Assembly (NCBI GenBank): GCA_038222915.1 | Contig: JBBRHH010000034.1 | Coordinates: forward strand, 1-20,547 | DNA: 20,547 bases | Direction of reading: 5' to 3' | Source: JBBRHH01 sp038222915 | GTDB lineage: Bacteria; Planctomycetota; Phycisphaerae; Tepidisphaerales; Tepidisphaeraceae | Part shown: positions 8,532 to 16,517 of the stretch, in pieces | Layout: every line of letters starts with the position of its first letter | Numbering within the stretch: position 1 is the first letter of the stretch | Translations under genes and position numbers: made by a program | Notes under the pieces: model-generated | Seen by the model: the letters and a program-made list of their open reading frames with translations, nothing else | Databases searched by the model: none | What the model was told of the DNA's origin: nothing

Positions 8532-9251
8532 TTACATCCACCCAAACGCCACCCGCATTGCCACTTGCATACTGCCGGCGTCAAGCCCGGCCGCCGTCAT
8601 CACCGGACTCAATATCTTTTCGTCGAGGTAGAAACGTGCTTGGGTCCGCGACATGACGATGAAAAACCCAATAAACAGCATTGTTCCCAATGGCGGTTTA
8701 GTCAATTTGTCTTGGAGGTCCTCAGGCAGAAATGGTGAGATAATGCCAAACCCATCCAGTGACGGCACCGGGATCAAGTTCAACACCGCCGCAAATAGTT
8801 GCAGGTAGCACATCGTCGCCACAAAGAGTTGGGCCGACGTCCATTGCTTCACCGAGACGTTGTCATAGTCGATCCACCCCATCTTCGGCTGCAGCGGAAT
8901 TGCCAGCAGCAGAAAAATGAGCAGATTCATCGCCGGCCCCGCCGCCGAAACCAGTGATCGCCACCACGGCCGTCGCAGCAGATCATTGCGAATATAAGTC
9001 GCCCCGCCGGGCAGCGGGATTCCGCCCATCAGCAGGAAGACGATCGGCAGGATGATGCTCATCAGCGGATCGACATATTGCAAAGGATTTAGCGTCAACC
9101 CGCCGCGTTCGCGGATGGTGTAATCCCCGCCAAGATAGCCCACCAACCCGTGCGCGAACTCATGGAGCGTCACCGTAAGAATCCAGCCAATCAGCACCGC
9201 CCAGAGCAAAGGGCTGTGAAAGTCAGTACGCGCCACCATGGCAAGAGACAT
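8532..9251 (-). CDS. Site-2 protease family (M50) membrane zinc metalloprotease
   Basis: This 239-aa integral membrane protein belongs to the site-2-protease family, which cuts substrates within the membrane. The zinc motif HEFAH is at residues 30-34 inside a hydrophobic helix (LLWAVLIGWILTVTLHEFAHG) and the third ligand is D166 in NLIPVPSLDGFG. Between them lie the NPLQYVDP turn, the MSIILPIVFLLMGGIPLP helix and the AAGPAMNLLIFLLLA helix, all usual for the short form of the family that lacks a PDZ domain. The start is uncertain: the ATG at 9251 is preferred, the ATG at 9239 or a GTG at 9314 are alternatives, and no strong ribosome-binding site distinguishes them. It is divergent from the amidotransferase gene. 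The substrate is unknown. Confidence 0.87.
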   Translation of the reverse strand: MSLAMVARTDFHSPLLWAVLIGWILTVTLHEFAHGLVGYLGGDYTIRERGGLTLNPLQYVDPLMSIILPIVFLLMGGIPLPGGATYIRNDLLRRPWWRSLVSAAGPAMNLLIFLLLAIPLQPKMGWIDYDNVSVKQWTSAQLFVATMCYLQLFAAVLNLIPVPSLDGFGIISPFLPEDLQDKLTKPPLGTMLFIGFFIVMSRTQARFYLDEKILSPVMTAAGLDAGSMQVAMRVAFGWM

Positions 9252-9402
9252 GGGCAACAACGTTAAGGAACCGGCAGGAAAAGACAAGCAGGGCCAACAT
9301 CCCAATGGGGACACCTGGCCGGCCTCGCCAGCGCCTCAGTATTCCGCCCGCCGCCACCGCCCTCTTCCCAATTCCCGCTCAAACCGATACCGTTTCTCGG
9401 CC

Positions 9403-9972
9403 ATGATTGTCCTGATCGACAACTACGATTCCTTCACCTACAACCTCGTCCAGAAGCTGGGCGAGGTCGATGCACGCCGGCCAATCGAAGTCTTTCGAAA
9501 CGACAAGGTCACCGTCGATCAGATCGAAGACCTTCACCCCACCCACATCGTCATCTCCCCCGGCCCCTGCACCCCGCGCGAGGGCGGCGTCAGCAATGAT
9601 GTCATCCGCCACTTTGGTCCAAAACTTCCCGTGCTGGGCGTCTGTCTTGGCCACCAGTGCATCGGCTTTGTGTCCGGTGCCGACGTCGTCCGTGCCGGCC
9701 GGCTGATGCACGGCAAGACCGACTTGATCCACCACGATGGCCAAACGCTCTACGTCGGCATGCCCAATCCATTCACCGCGACCCGCTACCACTCCCTGAT
9801 CATCCGCAATGGCACACTGCCGCCGGAATTCGAGATCAGCAGTTGGACCGATCAGGAAGAAATCATGGGCGTTCGCCACAAGACCTGGCCGCTCGAGGGT
9901 GTGCAATTCCATCCTGAGAGTTTTTTGACCGAGCAAGGCGAACGGCTGCTGGCGAATTTTTTGAAGAAGTAA
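9403..9972 (+). CDS. pabA: Anthranilate / aminodeoxychorismate synthase glutamine amidotransferase subunit
   Basis: This 189-aa class I glutamine amidotransferase releases ammonia from glutamine for the chorismate-using partner TrpE or PabB. It starts with the family signature MIVLIDNYDSFTYNLVQ and contains VISPGPCTP (50-58), the nucleophile elbow GVCLGHQ with C81, and the H170/E172 pair in QFHPESF, completing the catalytic triad. Length is normal. The frame is open upstream, but the ATG at 9403 puts the signature at the N terminus, so the upstream part is not coding. No TrpE or PabB gene is nearby, and one protein often serves both pathways, so pabA and trpG cannot be separated here. It is divergently oriented from the protease gene, with about 150 bp between them for promoters. 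Confidence 0.95.
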   Translation: MIVLIDNYDSFTYNLVQKLGEVDARRPIEVFRNDKVTVDQIEDLHPTHIVISPGPCTPREGGVSNDVIRHFGPKLPVLGVCLGHQCIGFVSGADVVRAGRLMHGKTDLIHHDGQTLYVGMPNPFTATRYHSLIIRNGTLPPEFEISSWTDQEEIMGVRHKTWPLEGVQFHPESFLTEQGERLLANFLKK

Positions 9973-9989
9973 CCTACCACTGAATCTAC

Positions 9990-10014
9990 TCATCCAGCGG
10001 CTTCATTTGGATGA
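9990..10014. terminator. Inverted repeat between convergent pabA and the 62-aa ORF
   Basis: TCATCCA (9990-9996) and TGGATGA (10008-10014) form a 7-bp stem with an 11-nt loop, 18 nt after the pabA stop and overlapping the stop codon of the - strand 62-aa ORF. There is no T-tract. It could mark the 3' end of either transcript. Confidence 0.25.
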
Positions 10015-10191
10015 CAATTGAGCGTACGCCTCTTCACGCAGCCGATCGAGGGACTCACGGGAAAGGCCTTGCCCCTCCAGCGCCATCGTCCCTTGCAGCA
10101 TTTGCACCAACAATTCGGCCCGGCGCCACTTACGGGGGTCGCGTTCGCGTCCTTTCGCGCCTGGCAAATTTTGTTGGTTCATCGAAAGCAT
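10003..10191 (-). CDS. Small 62-aa protein of unknown function
   Basis: I do not recognise this protein. It starts with a polar stretch (MNQQNLPGAKGRERDPRKW) and continues as an apparently amphipathic helical region, RRAELLVQMLQGTMALEG followed by SRESLDRLREEAYAQLS, the size and layout of many small regulators or antitoxins, but no named family is supported. AGGG lies about 9 nt before the ATG at 10191 on the coding strand; a second ATG at 10182 is possible. Two + strand frames overlap it but read as low-quality Arg/Ala/Pro-rich translations, whereas this one has a coherent helical pattern. The chance that it is a real gene is moderate. Confidence 0.5.
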   Translation of the reverse strand: MLSMNQQNLPGAKGRERDPRKWRRAELLVQMLQGTMALEGQGLSRESLDRLREEAYAQLSSK

Positions 10192-10225
10192 AAAGTGACC
10201 CTACGCGGTAATATCGGCCGTTTAA

Positions 10226-10239
10226 GTTGAAAAGTCAAC
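10226..10239. promoter_or_regulatory. Inverted repeat upstream of the large secreted protein gene
   Basis: GTTGA-AAAG-TCAAC lies 34 nt before the TTG start at 10273, between the divergent 62-aa ORF and the large secreted protein gene. It could be a protein-binding dyad or a short leader hairpin. No convincing -35/-10 pair with correct spacing was found around it. Confidence 0.25.
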
Positions 10240-10272
10240 ATATGCTAGGCGCACTATTGAGAGGAAACACGC

Positions 10273-13200
10273 TTGACGAACCGCAACCGACTATTCGTTC
10301 TACTCCTTGCTCCATGGGCCTTATTTCCGTCCATCTCATGGGCGACTGAAACCGAAAACCTCGGCCTCAACGTCCTGCCAGCGCCGGGCGCGGTTAAAGT
10401 CGACGGCAAGTTCGACGACTGGGATCTGTCCGGCGGTATCTTTGCCACCGGGGACGCCGAGAATATGCGCGACAAGGCGGCGGTATGGTTTCATGCGATG
10501 TATGACGCCGACAACCTCTATCTCCTTGCGCGATTCAACGATGACACGCCGTTGAACAACCCGGGGCAGACCGTCGCCGACAACGGCTTCAACGGCGATT
10601 GCCTGCAGGTCCGCTGGATCGTCGCGACCGAAACCACCGAAGAATGGGGCGGCCATATCACAGCGTGGCGCGGCCGGGACAACCGGGATGTGGTGTTCAT
10701 TCAAAAAGGCAAGACGTTCAAAGACGGCGAGATTAAGGACGCCAAGCAATCCGGCGTCCAGCAGGCGTTTCAGAAAAACGCTGACAACAGCGGCTATTCA
10801 CAGGAGCTGGCTATTCCGTGGAGGCTGCTGACGAAAGACGGCAAGGCGCTACATGCCGGCGATCAACTGCAGCTCACCATTGAACCCAACTTCACCCTGC
10901 GCGGCACGGCCCGCCTGACGATCAAAGATCTCTTTAAGCCCAACATGCAGCTTGACCGCATCTTCACGTTCATGAACTGGAAGGAATGGGGAATCGCGAC
11001 GCTCGAAAAACAGGGGCACATGAAGCCGCGGGCGGTGCGGCTTTCAGATGGTCGCGAGTTCGCCGTGAAGCTCGAGAACAACATCCCGACGATTGACTGG
11101 ACCGGGCTGATCAAGGGCCGTGAGTTCAAGGGGTTCAAGAACATCACCGTCGACGTCCCGGCCGACGGGATCGTTTCGCTCAATATTCACGACAAGGAAG
11201 GCCTTGTCGTCCGCCAACTTCTCAATGGCGAGTTCCTTACCAAGGGCAAGCATGAAGTAAAGTGGGACGGGCTCACCAACTATTCCGTCAAACAACCCGG
11301 CGAACCTGTGCCGGCGGGCCAATACACCTGGGATGCACTCTTCCATCCGCAGTTTGGCCTGCGCTTTCGCGGCTGGGCGTGCAATGCCGGCAGCGCGCCG
11401 TGGGATGGGCCGGGCGGCAAGACCAACTGGGGTGGAGATCACGGAGTGCCGGTCGGCTGCGCCACGGCCGGCGATCACGTCTTCCTGATCTGGGATGGTG
11501 CGGAGGGCGGCAAGATGCTCCTCGCCACAAATCTCAAGGGCGAGGTGCAGTGGGGCAAGAATTTCACCACCATGGCCGGCCTCACCGCAATCGCTGTCGA
11601 TGGCGACGCCGTGTATGTGCAGAATGGCGAACGGCTCTCGCGCGTCGGCGCGGGCGATGGCAGTTATCTTCCGTGGGGTACCGAGGCCGACATCGTCCTG
11701 AGCACGCTTCGTCCCAACGCCCATCCGAAAGATCTGTCGCAGGGACTGGCCGCCCGGGCCGGCAAAATCTATCTCAGTTATGCGAAGAACAATGCGGTTC
11801 TCGTGCTCGATGCGAAGACCGGCAAGTTGGAAAAGACACTCACTGTTGAAAACCCCGACGCAATGTACGCGGCGAGTGACAAGCTCCTGTACGTGGTGTC
11901 GGCTGGCAAGAGTGTTCTCGCGGTCAATCCGGACAACGGCGACGCCAAGCCGCTGATCACCGGCCTTTCCAGCGCCACTGGCATCGCCATCGACAAGGAA
12001 GGCACGATCTACGTCGCGACGCGTGAACCCGACAATCAGGTGAAAGCGTTTGGCGCTGATGGCAAGTCGATCTCGTCCATTGGAAAGCAGGGAGGCCGGC
12101 CAATCCTCGGCAAATGGATGCCCAACGGCATGGCCTTCGCCAGGGGAATTGCTGTTGATGGGCAGGGCCAGGTGTGGGTGGCGGAAGCGGATCGATCGCC
12201 CAAGCGCATCAGCCTGTGGGACGCCAAGTCCGGCAAGTTCATTCGCGAATTCTTTGGCCCGCCGCCGTATGGCGCAACCGGCGGCGCGATTCTACCCGCA
12301 GATCCGAACGTGATGATTGGCCAGGACTGTGAGTGGAAGCTTGACCCAACCACCGGCCATTCCGAATGCGTCTCCATCATCGCTCGCCTCTCCACGCGCA
12401 ACGCTGCCTTTGCCGTGGGCGCTAATGGAAAGACGTACCTCTTTCTCAGCGGCGATATTCCTGAGCACGTAGTCCGCATCTTCGAGCGCACGGCCGCCGG
12501 CGAATACAAGCTGCGCGGCGGCTTTGATTACCAAGGGTCCGACAGGGACAAGGCAAACCAAAAGACCATTTACTGGGCCGACGAAAACGGCGACGGCCAG
12601 CCGCAGGACAACGAAAAGACCCGCGTGGGTGGGCATCTGGAGTTCAGCGACTGGTACATGCGCGTCTCGTCGGACCTGACCATCTACACGCCCGATCGGC
12701 AGTTGAAGGCCGACGGCTTTACCGCCTGTGGCGCGCCGAAGTACGACCTCGCCCACGCCGTGAAAATGCCCGGAAGAGGTCTCGGTTCGGCCGACGGGCG
12801 GCTTCTCCTCAGCGGTGGCGACTACGGCACCGAGCATGGCGTGATGCGCTGCTTCGACATTGCTTCCGGCAAACAACTCTGGACCTATCCGGACAACTAT
12901 GTCGGCGTGCATGGCTCGCACAATGCCTGCGGGCCGACGGTCGGCATGATCCGCGGCAGCTTTACCCCGGTCGCGTCGGTGAAGCTCCCGGAACCTATCG
13001 GCAACGCCTGGGTGATTCCGACCAATGTTGGCGAATGGCACATCATGACCGAGCGCGGTTTCTATCTCACCAAGTTCTTCGAGCCCGACCCGCTCAAGGT
13101 GAAATGGCCGGACGAAGCGTTGCCGGGCGCAATCATGGACAGCGTTCCGCCCGGCGGCGGCCAGGAAGACTTTGGGGGCAATGTCGCGCTTTCGCCCGAT

Positions 13201-14055
13201 GGGAAGCTCTACATCCAAGCCGGGGCTAATGCGTTCTGGAATATCGAGCTGACTGGGCTCGATCAGGTCAAGGCGATCAAGGGCGACGCCGCCCTCACCA
13301 TCTCGGCCGACGAAGTGAAGCAGGCACAGGCGATCCGCGAACAAACGCTTCAGGCAACCATCGGTGAGCGAAAACTCGACGTGAAGAAGCTCTCGCCGAA
13401 ATTCACGGGCAATTTCAATGACGATTTCAAGGAAGCGCAAATCCTGAATCTGACAAAGGAAGACGGGAAGAATCTTCAGGCCACCGCCGCGTGGGATGAA
13501 CAGAACCTCTACCTGGCGTGGATGGTTGATGATCTGACGCCGTGGGTGAACGGCGCCGATGCGCCGGAGCTGATGTACATCGGCGGCGACACCGTCGACT
13601 TCCAGATCGGTGTCGATCCGAAGGCGGACCCCAAGCGCACCAAGGCCGTGCTGGGAGACCTGCGCATTTCCATCGGCAACCTGAAAGGGACGCCGACGGC
13701 CGTGGTCTATCGCATGGTCGCCAATGACAAACATCCGAAGGTCTTCAACTCCGGCGTGGTGAAAAACTTCACCGTCGACAGCGTATTGGTCCTCAGCGAC
13801 GCAAAGATTCAGGTTCGCAAGGAGGAGAAGCGATACATCGTCGAGGCGAGCATCCCGTTCTCATCCCTCGACCTGAAGCCGGCGGCCGACCTGAAACTGC
13901 ACGGCGATTTCGGCGTTACGTTCGGCGATGCCTCTGGCAAGCGCACGCGGCTCCGCACCTATTGGAGCAACCAGCACACAGGCATTGTCGAGGACGTGGT
14001 ATTCGAGCTGATGCTGGAGCCACAATACTGGGGCGAGCTGACCTTGAAACCCTGA
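10273..14055 (+). CDS. Large secreted CBM9-like / FlgD-like / beta-propeller protein
   Basis: This 1260-aa exported protein appears to be a multidomain surface or periplasmic protein of the kind planctomycetes use for polysaccharide handling; no catalytic site was recognised. A signal peptide covers residues 1-24 (likely cut after SWA). A CBM9/DOMON-like domain follows (about 37-240: VKVDGKFDDWD, YDADNLYLLARFND). Next is a FlgD-like Ig segment (about 295-360: LNIHDKEGLVVRQL, KWDGLTNYSV, PVPAGQYTW). A long NHL/PQQ-like beta-propeller spans about 370-1000 with repeats such as GIAIDKEGTIYVATRE and GIAVDGQGQVWVAEADRS. Residues 770-781 (DENGDGQPQDNE) match a calcium-binding EF-hand loop. A second CBM9-like domain is near 1080-1255 (WDEQNLYLAWMVDD). 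The start is TTG at 10273, supported by GAGAGG 8-9 nt upstream and the signal peptide. A SUMF1-fold gene follows 30 nt downstream, suggesting an operon. Confidence 0.87.
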   Translation: MTNRNRLFVLLLAPWALFPSISWATETENLGLNVLPAPGAVKVDGKFDDWDLSGGIFATGDAENMRDKAAVWFHAMYDADNLYLLARFNDDTPLNNPGQTVADNGFNGDCLQVRWIVATETTEEWGGHITAWRGRDNRDVVFIQKGKTFKDGEIKDAKQSGVQQAFQKNADNSGYSQELAIPWRLLTKDGKALHAGDQLQLTIEPNFTLRGTARLTIKDLFKPNMQLDRIFTFMNWKEWGIATLEKQGHMKPRAVRLSDGREFAVKLENNIPTIDWTGLIKGREFKGFKNITVDVPADGIVSLNIHDKEGLVVRQLLNGEFLTKGKHEVKWDGLTNYSVKQPGEPVPAGQYTWDALFHPQFGLRFRGWACNAGSAPWDGPGGKTNWGGDHGVPVGCATAGDHVFLIWDGAEGGKMLLATNLKGEVQWGKNFTTMAGLTAIAVDGDAVYVQNGERLSRVGAGDGSYLPWGTEADIVLSTLRPNAHPKDLSQGLAARAGKIYLSYAKNNAVLVLDAKTGKLEKTLTVENPDAMYAASDKLLYVVSAGKSVLAVNPDNGDAKPLITGLSSATGIAIDKEGTIYVATREPDNQVKAFGADGKSISSIGKQGGRPILGKWMPNGMAFARGIAVDGQGQVWVAEADRSPKRISLWDAKSGKFIREFFGPPPYGATGGAILPADPNVMIGQDCEWKLDPTTGHSECVSIIARLSTRNAAFAVGANGKTYLFLSGDIPEHVVRIFERTAAGEYKLRGGFDYQGSDRDKANQKTIYWADENGDGQPQDNEKTRVGGHLEFSDWYMRVSSDLTIYTPDRQLKADGFTACGAPKYDLAHAVKMPGRGLGSADGRLLLSGGDYGTEHGVMRCFDIASGKQLWTYPDNYVGVHGSHNACGPTVGMIRGSFTPVASVKLPEPIGNAWVIPTNVGEWHIMTERGFYLTKFFEPDPLKVKWPDEALPGAIMDSVPPGGGQEDFGGNVALSPDGKLYIQAGANAFWNIELTGLDQVKAIKGDAALTISADEVKQAQAIREQTLQATIGERKLDVKKLSPKFTGNFNDDFKEAQILNLTKEDGKNLQATAAWDEQNLYLAWMVDDLTPWVNGADAPELMYIGGDTVDFQIGVDPKADPKRTKAVLGDLRISIGNLKGTPTAVVYRMVANDKHPKVFNSGVVKNFTVDSVLVLSDAKIQVRKEEKRYIVEASIPFSSLDLKPAADLKLHGDFGVTFGDASGKRTRLRTYWSNQHTGIVEDVVFELMLEPQYWGELTLKP

Positions 14056-14085
14056 TGCCCTGATCCTTTTGGCGAAGGAGATCCG

Positions 14086-14964
14086 ATGCGTTTTCTCATC
14101 CTTCTGGTCCTGACGGTTTTTCCAACCGCAGCTTTCTCGGCGGACTTGGCGTGGCAGGTTTACGAAGGCTGGCCGTTCGATTCTGCGGAGGCCGCCAAGC
14201 GTCAGGCGGACACCGCCAAGTCGTCGGGCGCCACTGATCCGCTCAAGCTCCCGCTTGGTGATGACAAGGCGCCGACGATCAACTGGCGATTGATCCCGCC
14301 TGGCAAATTTATCATGGGCAGCCCCGCCACCGAGCCCGGCCATGAAGGTGACGAGCCGCTCAAGGAAGAAACAGTCCCCGATCCGTTCTATGTAATGGAT
14401 ACACAATTGACGCTGGCAGCGTATCGAGCCCTCATGCAGGCCGACCCACCCGGCACACCGGCCGACGCCGATGGCAAACTACCGGCCGCCGTCACCTATC
14501 GCGATGCCGTCGACAAGGTCATGCCTGCGCTGGGCAAGCTTGCGCCCAAAGGCTGGAAGATCATACTGATCGACCGTGTTCGCCTTGAATACGCAGCCCG
14601 CGCGGGCGTCGCCACCATGAATCCGGGCGGCGACAAGGAGAAGGACGCGGACGACTACGCGTGGACCCAGTCCAATTCAGGCAAGACGGTGCATCCGGTC
14701 GGCCAAAAGAAGCCCAACGCATGGGGCCTGTACGACGTCCTGGGCAATCGCTGGCACTGGTATTGGGCCGGCCCGGGCGGCAACGGCGACGGCTCACACG
14801 AAAATCATCTGGTGTACGGCGGGACTTACAAAACGCCCGCCTCCGGCAATGGTGCGCGGCTCGCCAACATCATGGTGAGCGGAACGCCCGAAGGCGTGCG
14901 CTACGCGCTGCTGCGCGAGGAAACAGAATTGCCCAAGGGCCATCCAAAAGTAGCTGGCAAATAG
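14086..14964 (+). CDS. Secreted SUMF1/FGE-fold protein without cysteine
   Basis: This 292-aa exported protein has a SUMF1-type fold. Residues 1-18 are a signal peptide (MRFLILLVLTVFPTAAFSA). The fold is shown by WRLIPPGKFIMGSPATEPGHEGDE (about 67-90), PFYVMDTQLTLAAYRALM, the RLEYAARAG stretch (equivalent to the usual RLPTEAEWEYAARGG but shortened) and QKKPNAWGLYDVLGNRWHW. The whole protein contains no cysteine, so it cannot be a canonical copper-dependent formylglycine-generating enzyme. A strong GAAGGAGA sits 5 nt before the ATG. It lies 30 nt behind the large CBM9/propeller gene and probably shares its transcript, so it may bind or help mature that system. It is a shorter, diverged relative of the SUMF1-fold protein at 3134-4330: both use PPGKF.MG and KKPNAWG.YD. 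Confidence 0.85.
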   Translation: MRFLILLVLTVFPTAAFSADLAWQVYEGWPFDSAEAAKRQADTAKSSGATDPLKLPLGDDKAPTINWRLIPPGKFIMGSPATEPGHEGDEPLKEETVPDPFYVMDTQLTLAAYRALMQADPPGTPADADGKLPAAVTYRDAVDKVMPALGKLAPKGWKIILIDRVRLEYAARAGVATMNPGGDKEKDADDYAWTQSNSGKTVHPVGQKKPNAWGLYDVLGNRWHWYWAGPGGNGDGSHENHLVYGGTYKTPASGNGARLANIMVSGTPEGVRYALLREETELPKGHPKVAGK

Positions 14965-14969
14965 CTCCT

Positions 14970-15362
14970 TCAGCCGGGGTCGAGATGAATCGTTAACAGC
15001 ATCTCGCTTTCCACATGCGCAACCACGTCGTGCTCCACGCGCGGCGCCAGCACGAGCAGGCCCCCATCCTTCAGGTCATGCGTTGCCCCATCGGCCATCA
15101 CCCGCAGGTGCCCTTTGAGCACCTGAATGCACACCACGCCGTTGGTGCGATGCGGCGGCAATCGCGTCAACCGTCCAAACAGGAAAAGTGAGACCGATGT
15201 CGGCCCATGCTTATAGAGCGAGGTCTGCCGATGCCCTGCCTGCCCCGACTGCAGCTCGGCTCGCAACGTCTGAGCGGCGGCAGCAAGGTCGAACGCATGT
15301 TGCTGTCCGGTAAATCGTTGATCAGGGTGCGGCCGAAGCCGATCGGGCGATGGCGATTCCAT
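14970..15362 (-). CDS. Cupin-domain protein
   Basis: This 130-aa cytoplasmic protein is a single small cupin barrel. The core is at about 55-128: SVSLFLFGRLTRLPPHRTNGVVCIQVLKGHLRVM, DGGLLVLAPRVEHDVVAHVESEMLLTIHL. H71 and H111 sit where cupin metal ligands are expected, but the first motif is degenerate, so metal binding is uncertain. Small cupins of this kind often serve as sensors or sugar/ligand-binding proteins; the role here is unknown. The ATG at 15362 has GGAGA 4 nt upstream on the coding strand. It converges on the SUMF1 gene with only 5 nt between stops and diverges from the PEP-CTERM gene. Confidence 0.85.
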   Translation of the reverse strand: MESPSPDRLRPHPDQRFTGQQHAFDLAAAAQTLRAELQSGQAGHRQTSLYKHGPTSVSLFLFGRLTRLPPHRTNGVVCIQVLKGHLRVMADGATHDLKDGGLLVLAPRVEHDVVAHVESEMLLTIHLDPG

Positions 15363-15473
15363 GAAGTCTCCGTTGTGTTTCGTCGTTTTATACAGCGCCG
15401 TGGCGACAGGTCGAAATGTTATCAGCGGACCATCAAGCGGGCGGGTTCGTCCGATTTTCTTAGGCCGTAAGGG

Positions 15474-15501
15474 TTGACACTACGTCCGATAAGGATAAGC
15501 T
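15474..15501 (+). promoter_or_regulatory. Possible sigma-70-type promoter of the PEP-CTERM gene
   Basis: A perfect -35 box TTGACA (15474-15479) is followed after 16 nt by the weak -10 candidate TAAGCT (15496-15501), within a tandem GATAAG-GATAAG repeat (15488-15499). A start near 15508 would place the downstream hairpin at the very beginning of the transcript. Only the -35 is convincing. Confidence 0.3.
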
Positions 15502-15513
15502 CGCCCGTTCCGA

Positions 15514-15545
15514 GAATAGAGATGGAAGGTAAAGGATCTCTGTTC
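15514..15545 (+). promoter_or_regulatory. 10-bp stem-loop in the 5' leader of the PEP-CTERM gene
   Basis: GAATAGAGAT (15514-15523) pairs with ATCTCTGTTC (15536-15545) over 10 bp with one G-U pair, closing a 12-nt purine-rich loop that contains GGAAGG and AAAGG. A second hairpin, GGCTC-CCTAC-GAGCC, follows at 15558-15572. Both lie before the ribosome-binding site GAGGG (15613-15617). They could stabilise the message or regulate translation; no known riboswitch family was recognised. Confidence 0.4.
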
Positions 15546-15624
15546 GTTCTCGTTCAGGGCTCCCTACGAGCCAACTGTGAATCTAGTTGCGCGAAGACGT
15601 GCGTGCGGAACTGAGGGTATTTCC

Positions 15625-16479
15625 ATGGCATTCGGCCGTTCACAAAGCGGACTGGCTCATCGATTAAAGCGTGTCGCCTGCATGGTGGCCGGTTCTGTCG
15701 TTGCGCTGCTGGGGTTCGTTCAGGAGGGTAAGGCGTCCTTGATCACCGCCGGCCCCTTTGACCGCACGACGATGTCGTTCAGCTATCTCCAGCCATCGGG
15801 GTTAATCGGCTTTGACGGCACATCCTTCTACACGCCCGGCGGAGCGCAAGCGCCCACCGACACCTTCCGCGTCAATCTCTCCAGCAGCACCCTTGCGCCG
15901 TCCTCGATCGAGCAGGACTATCCCAACGCAACCTTCAAAATCACCAGCGGCTTTCAACCGACCGGCGGCACGATCTTCGATGACAATACCAGCGGACTGG
16001 TCGACGCCGGAGACGGTATTCGGGTTCTGATCGGCGCCGGTGCATTCGACTTTCTGGATTCGATTGGCCGGGTCATCGTCCACGGCAGCTTCAGCAGCGC
16101 CGTATTTAATTCCGCCCTCGGACAGTCATCGGGAACGCTTCTCAGCATCGACAGCCGCAACCTCGATCTCACCGCCGGCCCGGGCTTTGTTTTTGACAAT
16201 GGTTTCGCGACAGACATCGCGGATCCTGAAGGATTCACGATCGGCCTGCCAACCGTGTCGGGAATCACCACAAACAACTTCGGAAGCGCCTATCCGGTCG
16301 GTAACGACATAACCAGCGGCGTGCTTCAAGCATTCAACCCGCAAACAGCAACCGGATCGGCCACGCTTTCTGGAACTGTCACGGTAACGCTCGTGACGCC
16401 GGTGCCCGAGCCCTCCGTACTAACGGGCTGTTTTGCCGTCGGGCTGCTGATGATGCGCCGTCGCCGATCGGCCGAATAA
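15625..16479 (+). CDS. PEP-CTERM sorting-signal protein, exported
   Basis: This 284-aa exported protein ends in a PEP-CTERM signal: VPEP at about 260-263, a hydrophobic helix (SVLTGCFAVGLLMM) and a basic RRRR tail, the target for an exosortase-type transpeptidase that sorts surface or matrix proteins. The N terminus is a long signal peptide (basic 1-17, hydrophobic 18-33, probable cut after KAS at about 38). The middle is Ser/Thr/Gly-rich and beta-like, with no recognised catalytic domain. I chose the ATG at 15625 because GAGGG lies 7 nt upstream; a GTG at 15577 would add 16 residues with no benefit. Two hairpins lie in its leader. No exosortase gene is in the window, so the sorting enzyme must be elsewhere. 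Confidence 0.88.
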   Translation: MAFGRSQSGLAHRLKRVACMVAGSVVALLGFVQEGKASLITAGPFDRTTMSFSYLQPSGLIGFDGTSFYTPGGAQAPTDTFRVNLSSSTLAPSSIEQDYPNATFKITSGFQPTGGTIFDDNTSGLVDAGDGIRVLIGAGAFDFLDSIGRVIVHGSFSSAVFNSALGQSSGTLLSIDSRNLDLTAGPGFVFDNGFATDIADPEGFTIGLPTVSGITTNNFGSAYPVGNDITSGVLQAFNPQTATGSATLSGTVTVTLVTPVPEPSVLTGCFAVGLLMMRRRRSAE

Positions 16480-16517
16480 TCTTGCCCGCCAGCCACGGGT
16501 GGGTTAGGGTGGCTGCG

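Noticed and set aside
9379..9993. 204-aa open frame on the - strand, opposite pabA
   Set aside because: Composition typical of antisense frames; pabA has an intact catalytic triad.
12292..13734. 480-aa open frame on the - strand, opposite the large secreted protein
   Set aside because: Antisense to a gene with clear domains and signal peptide; no recognisable family and typical shadow composition.
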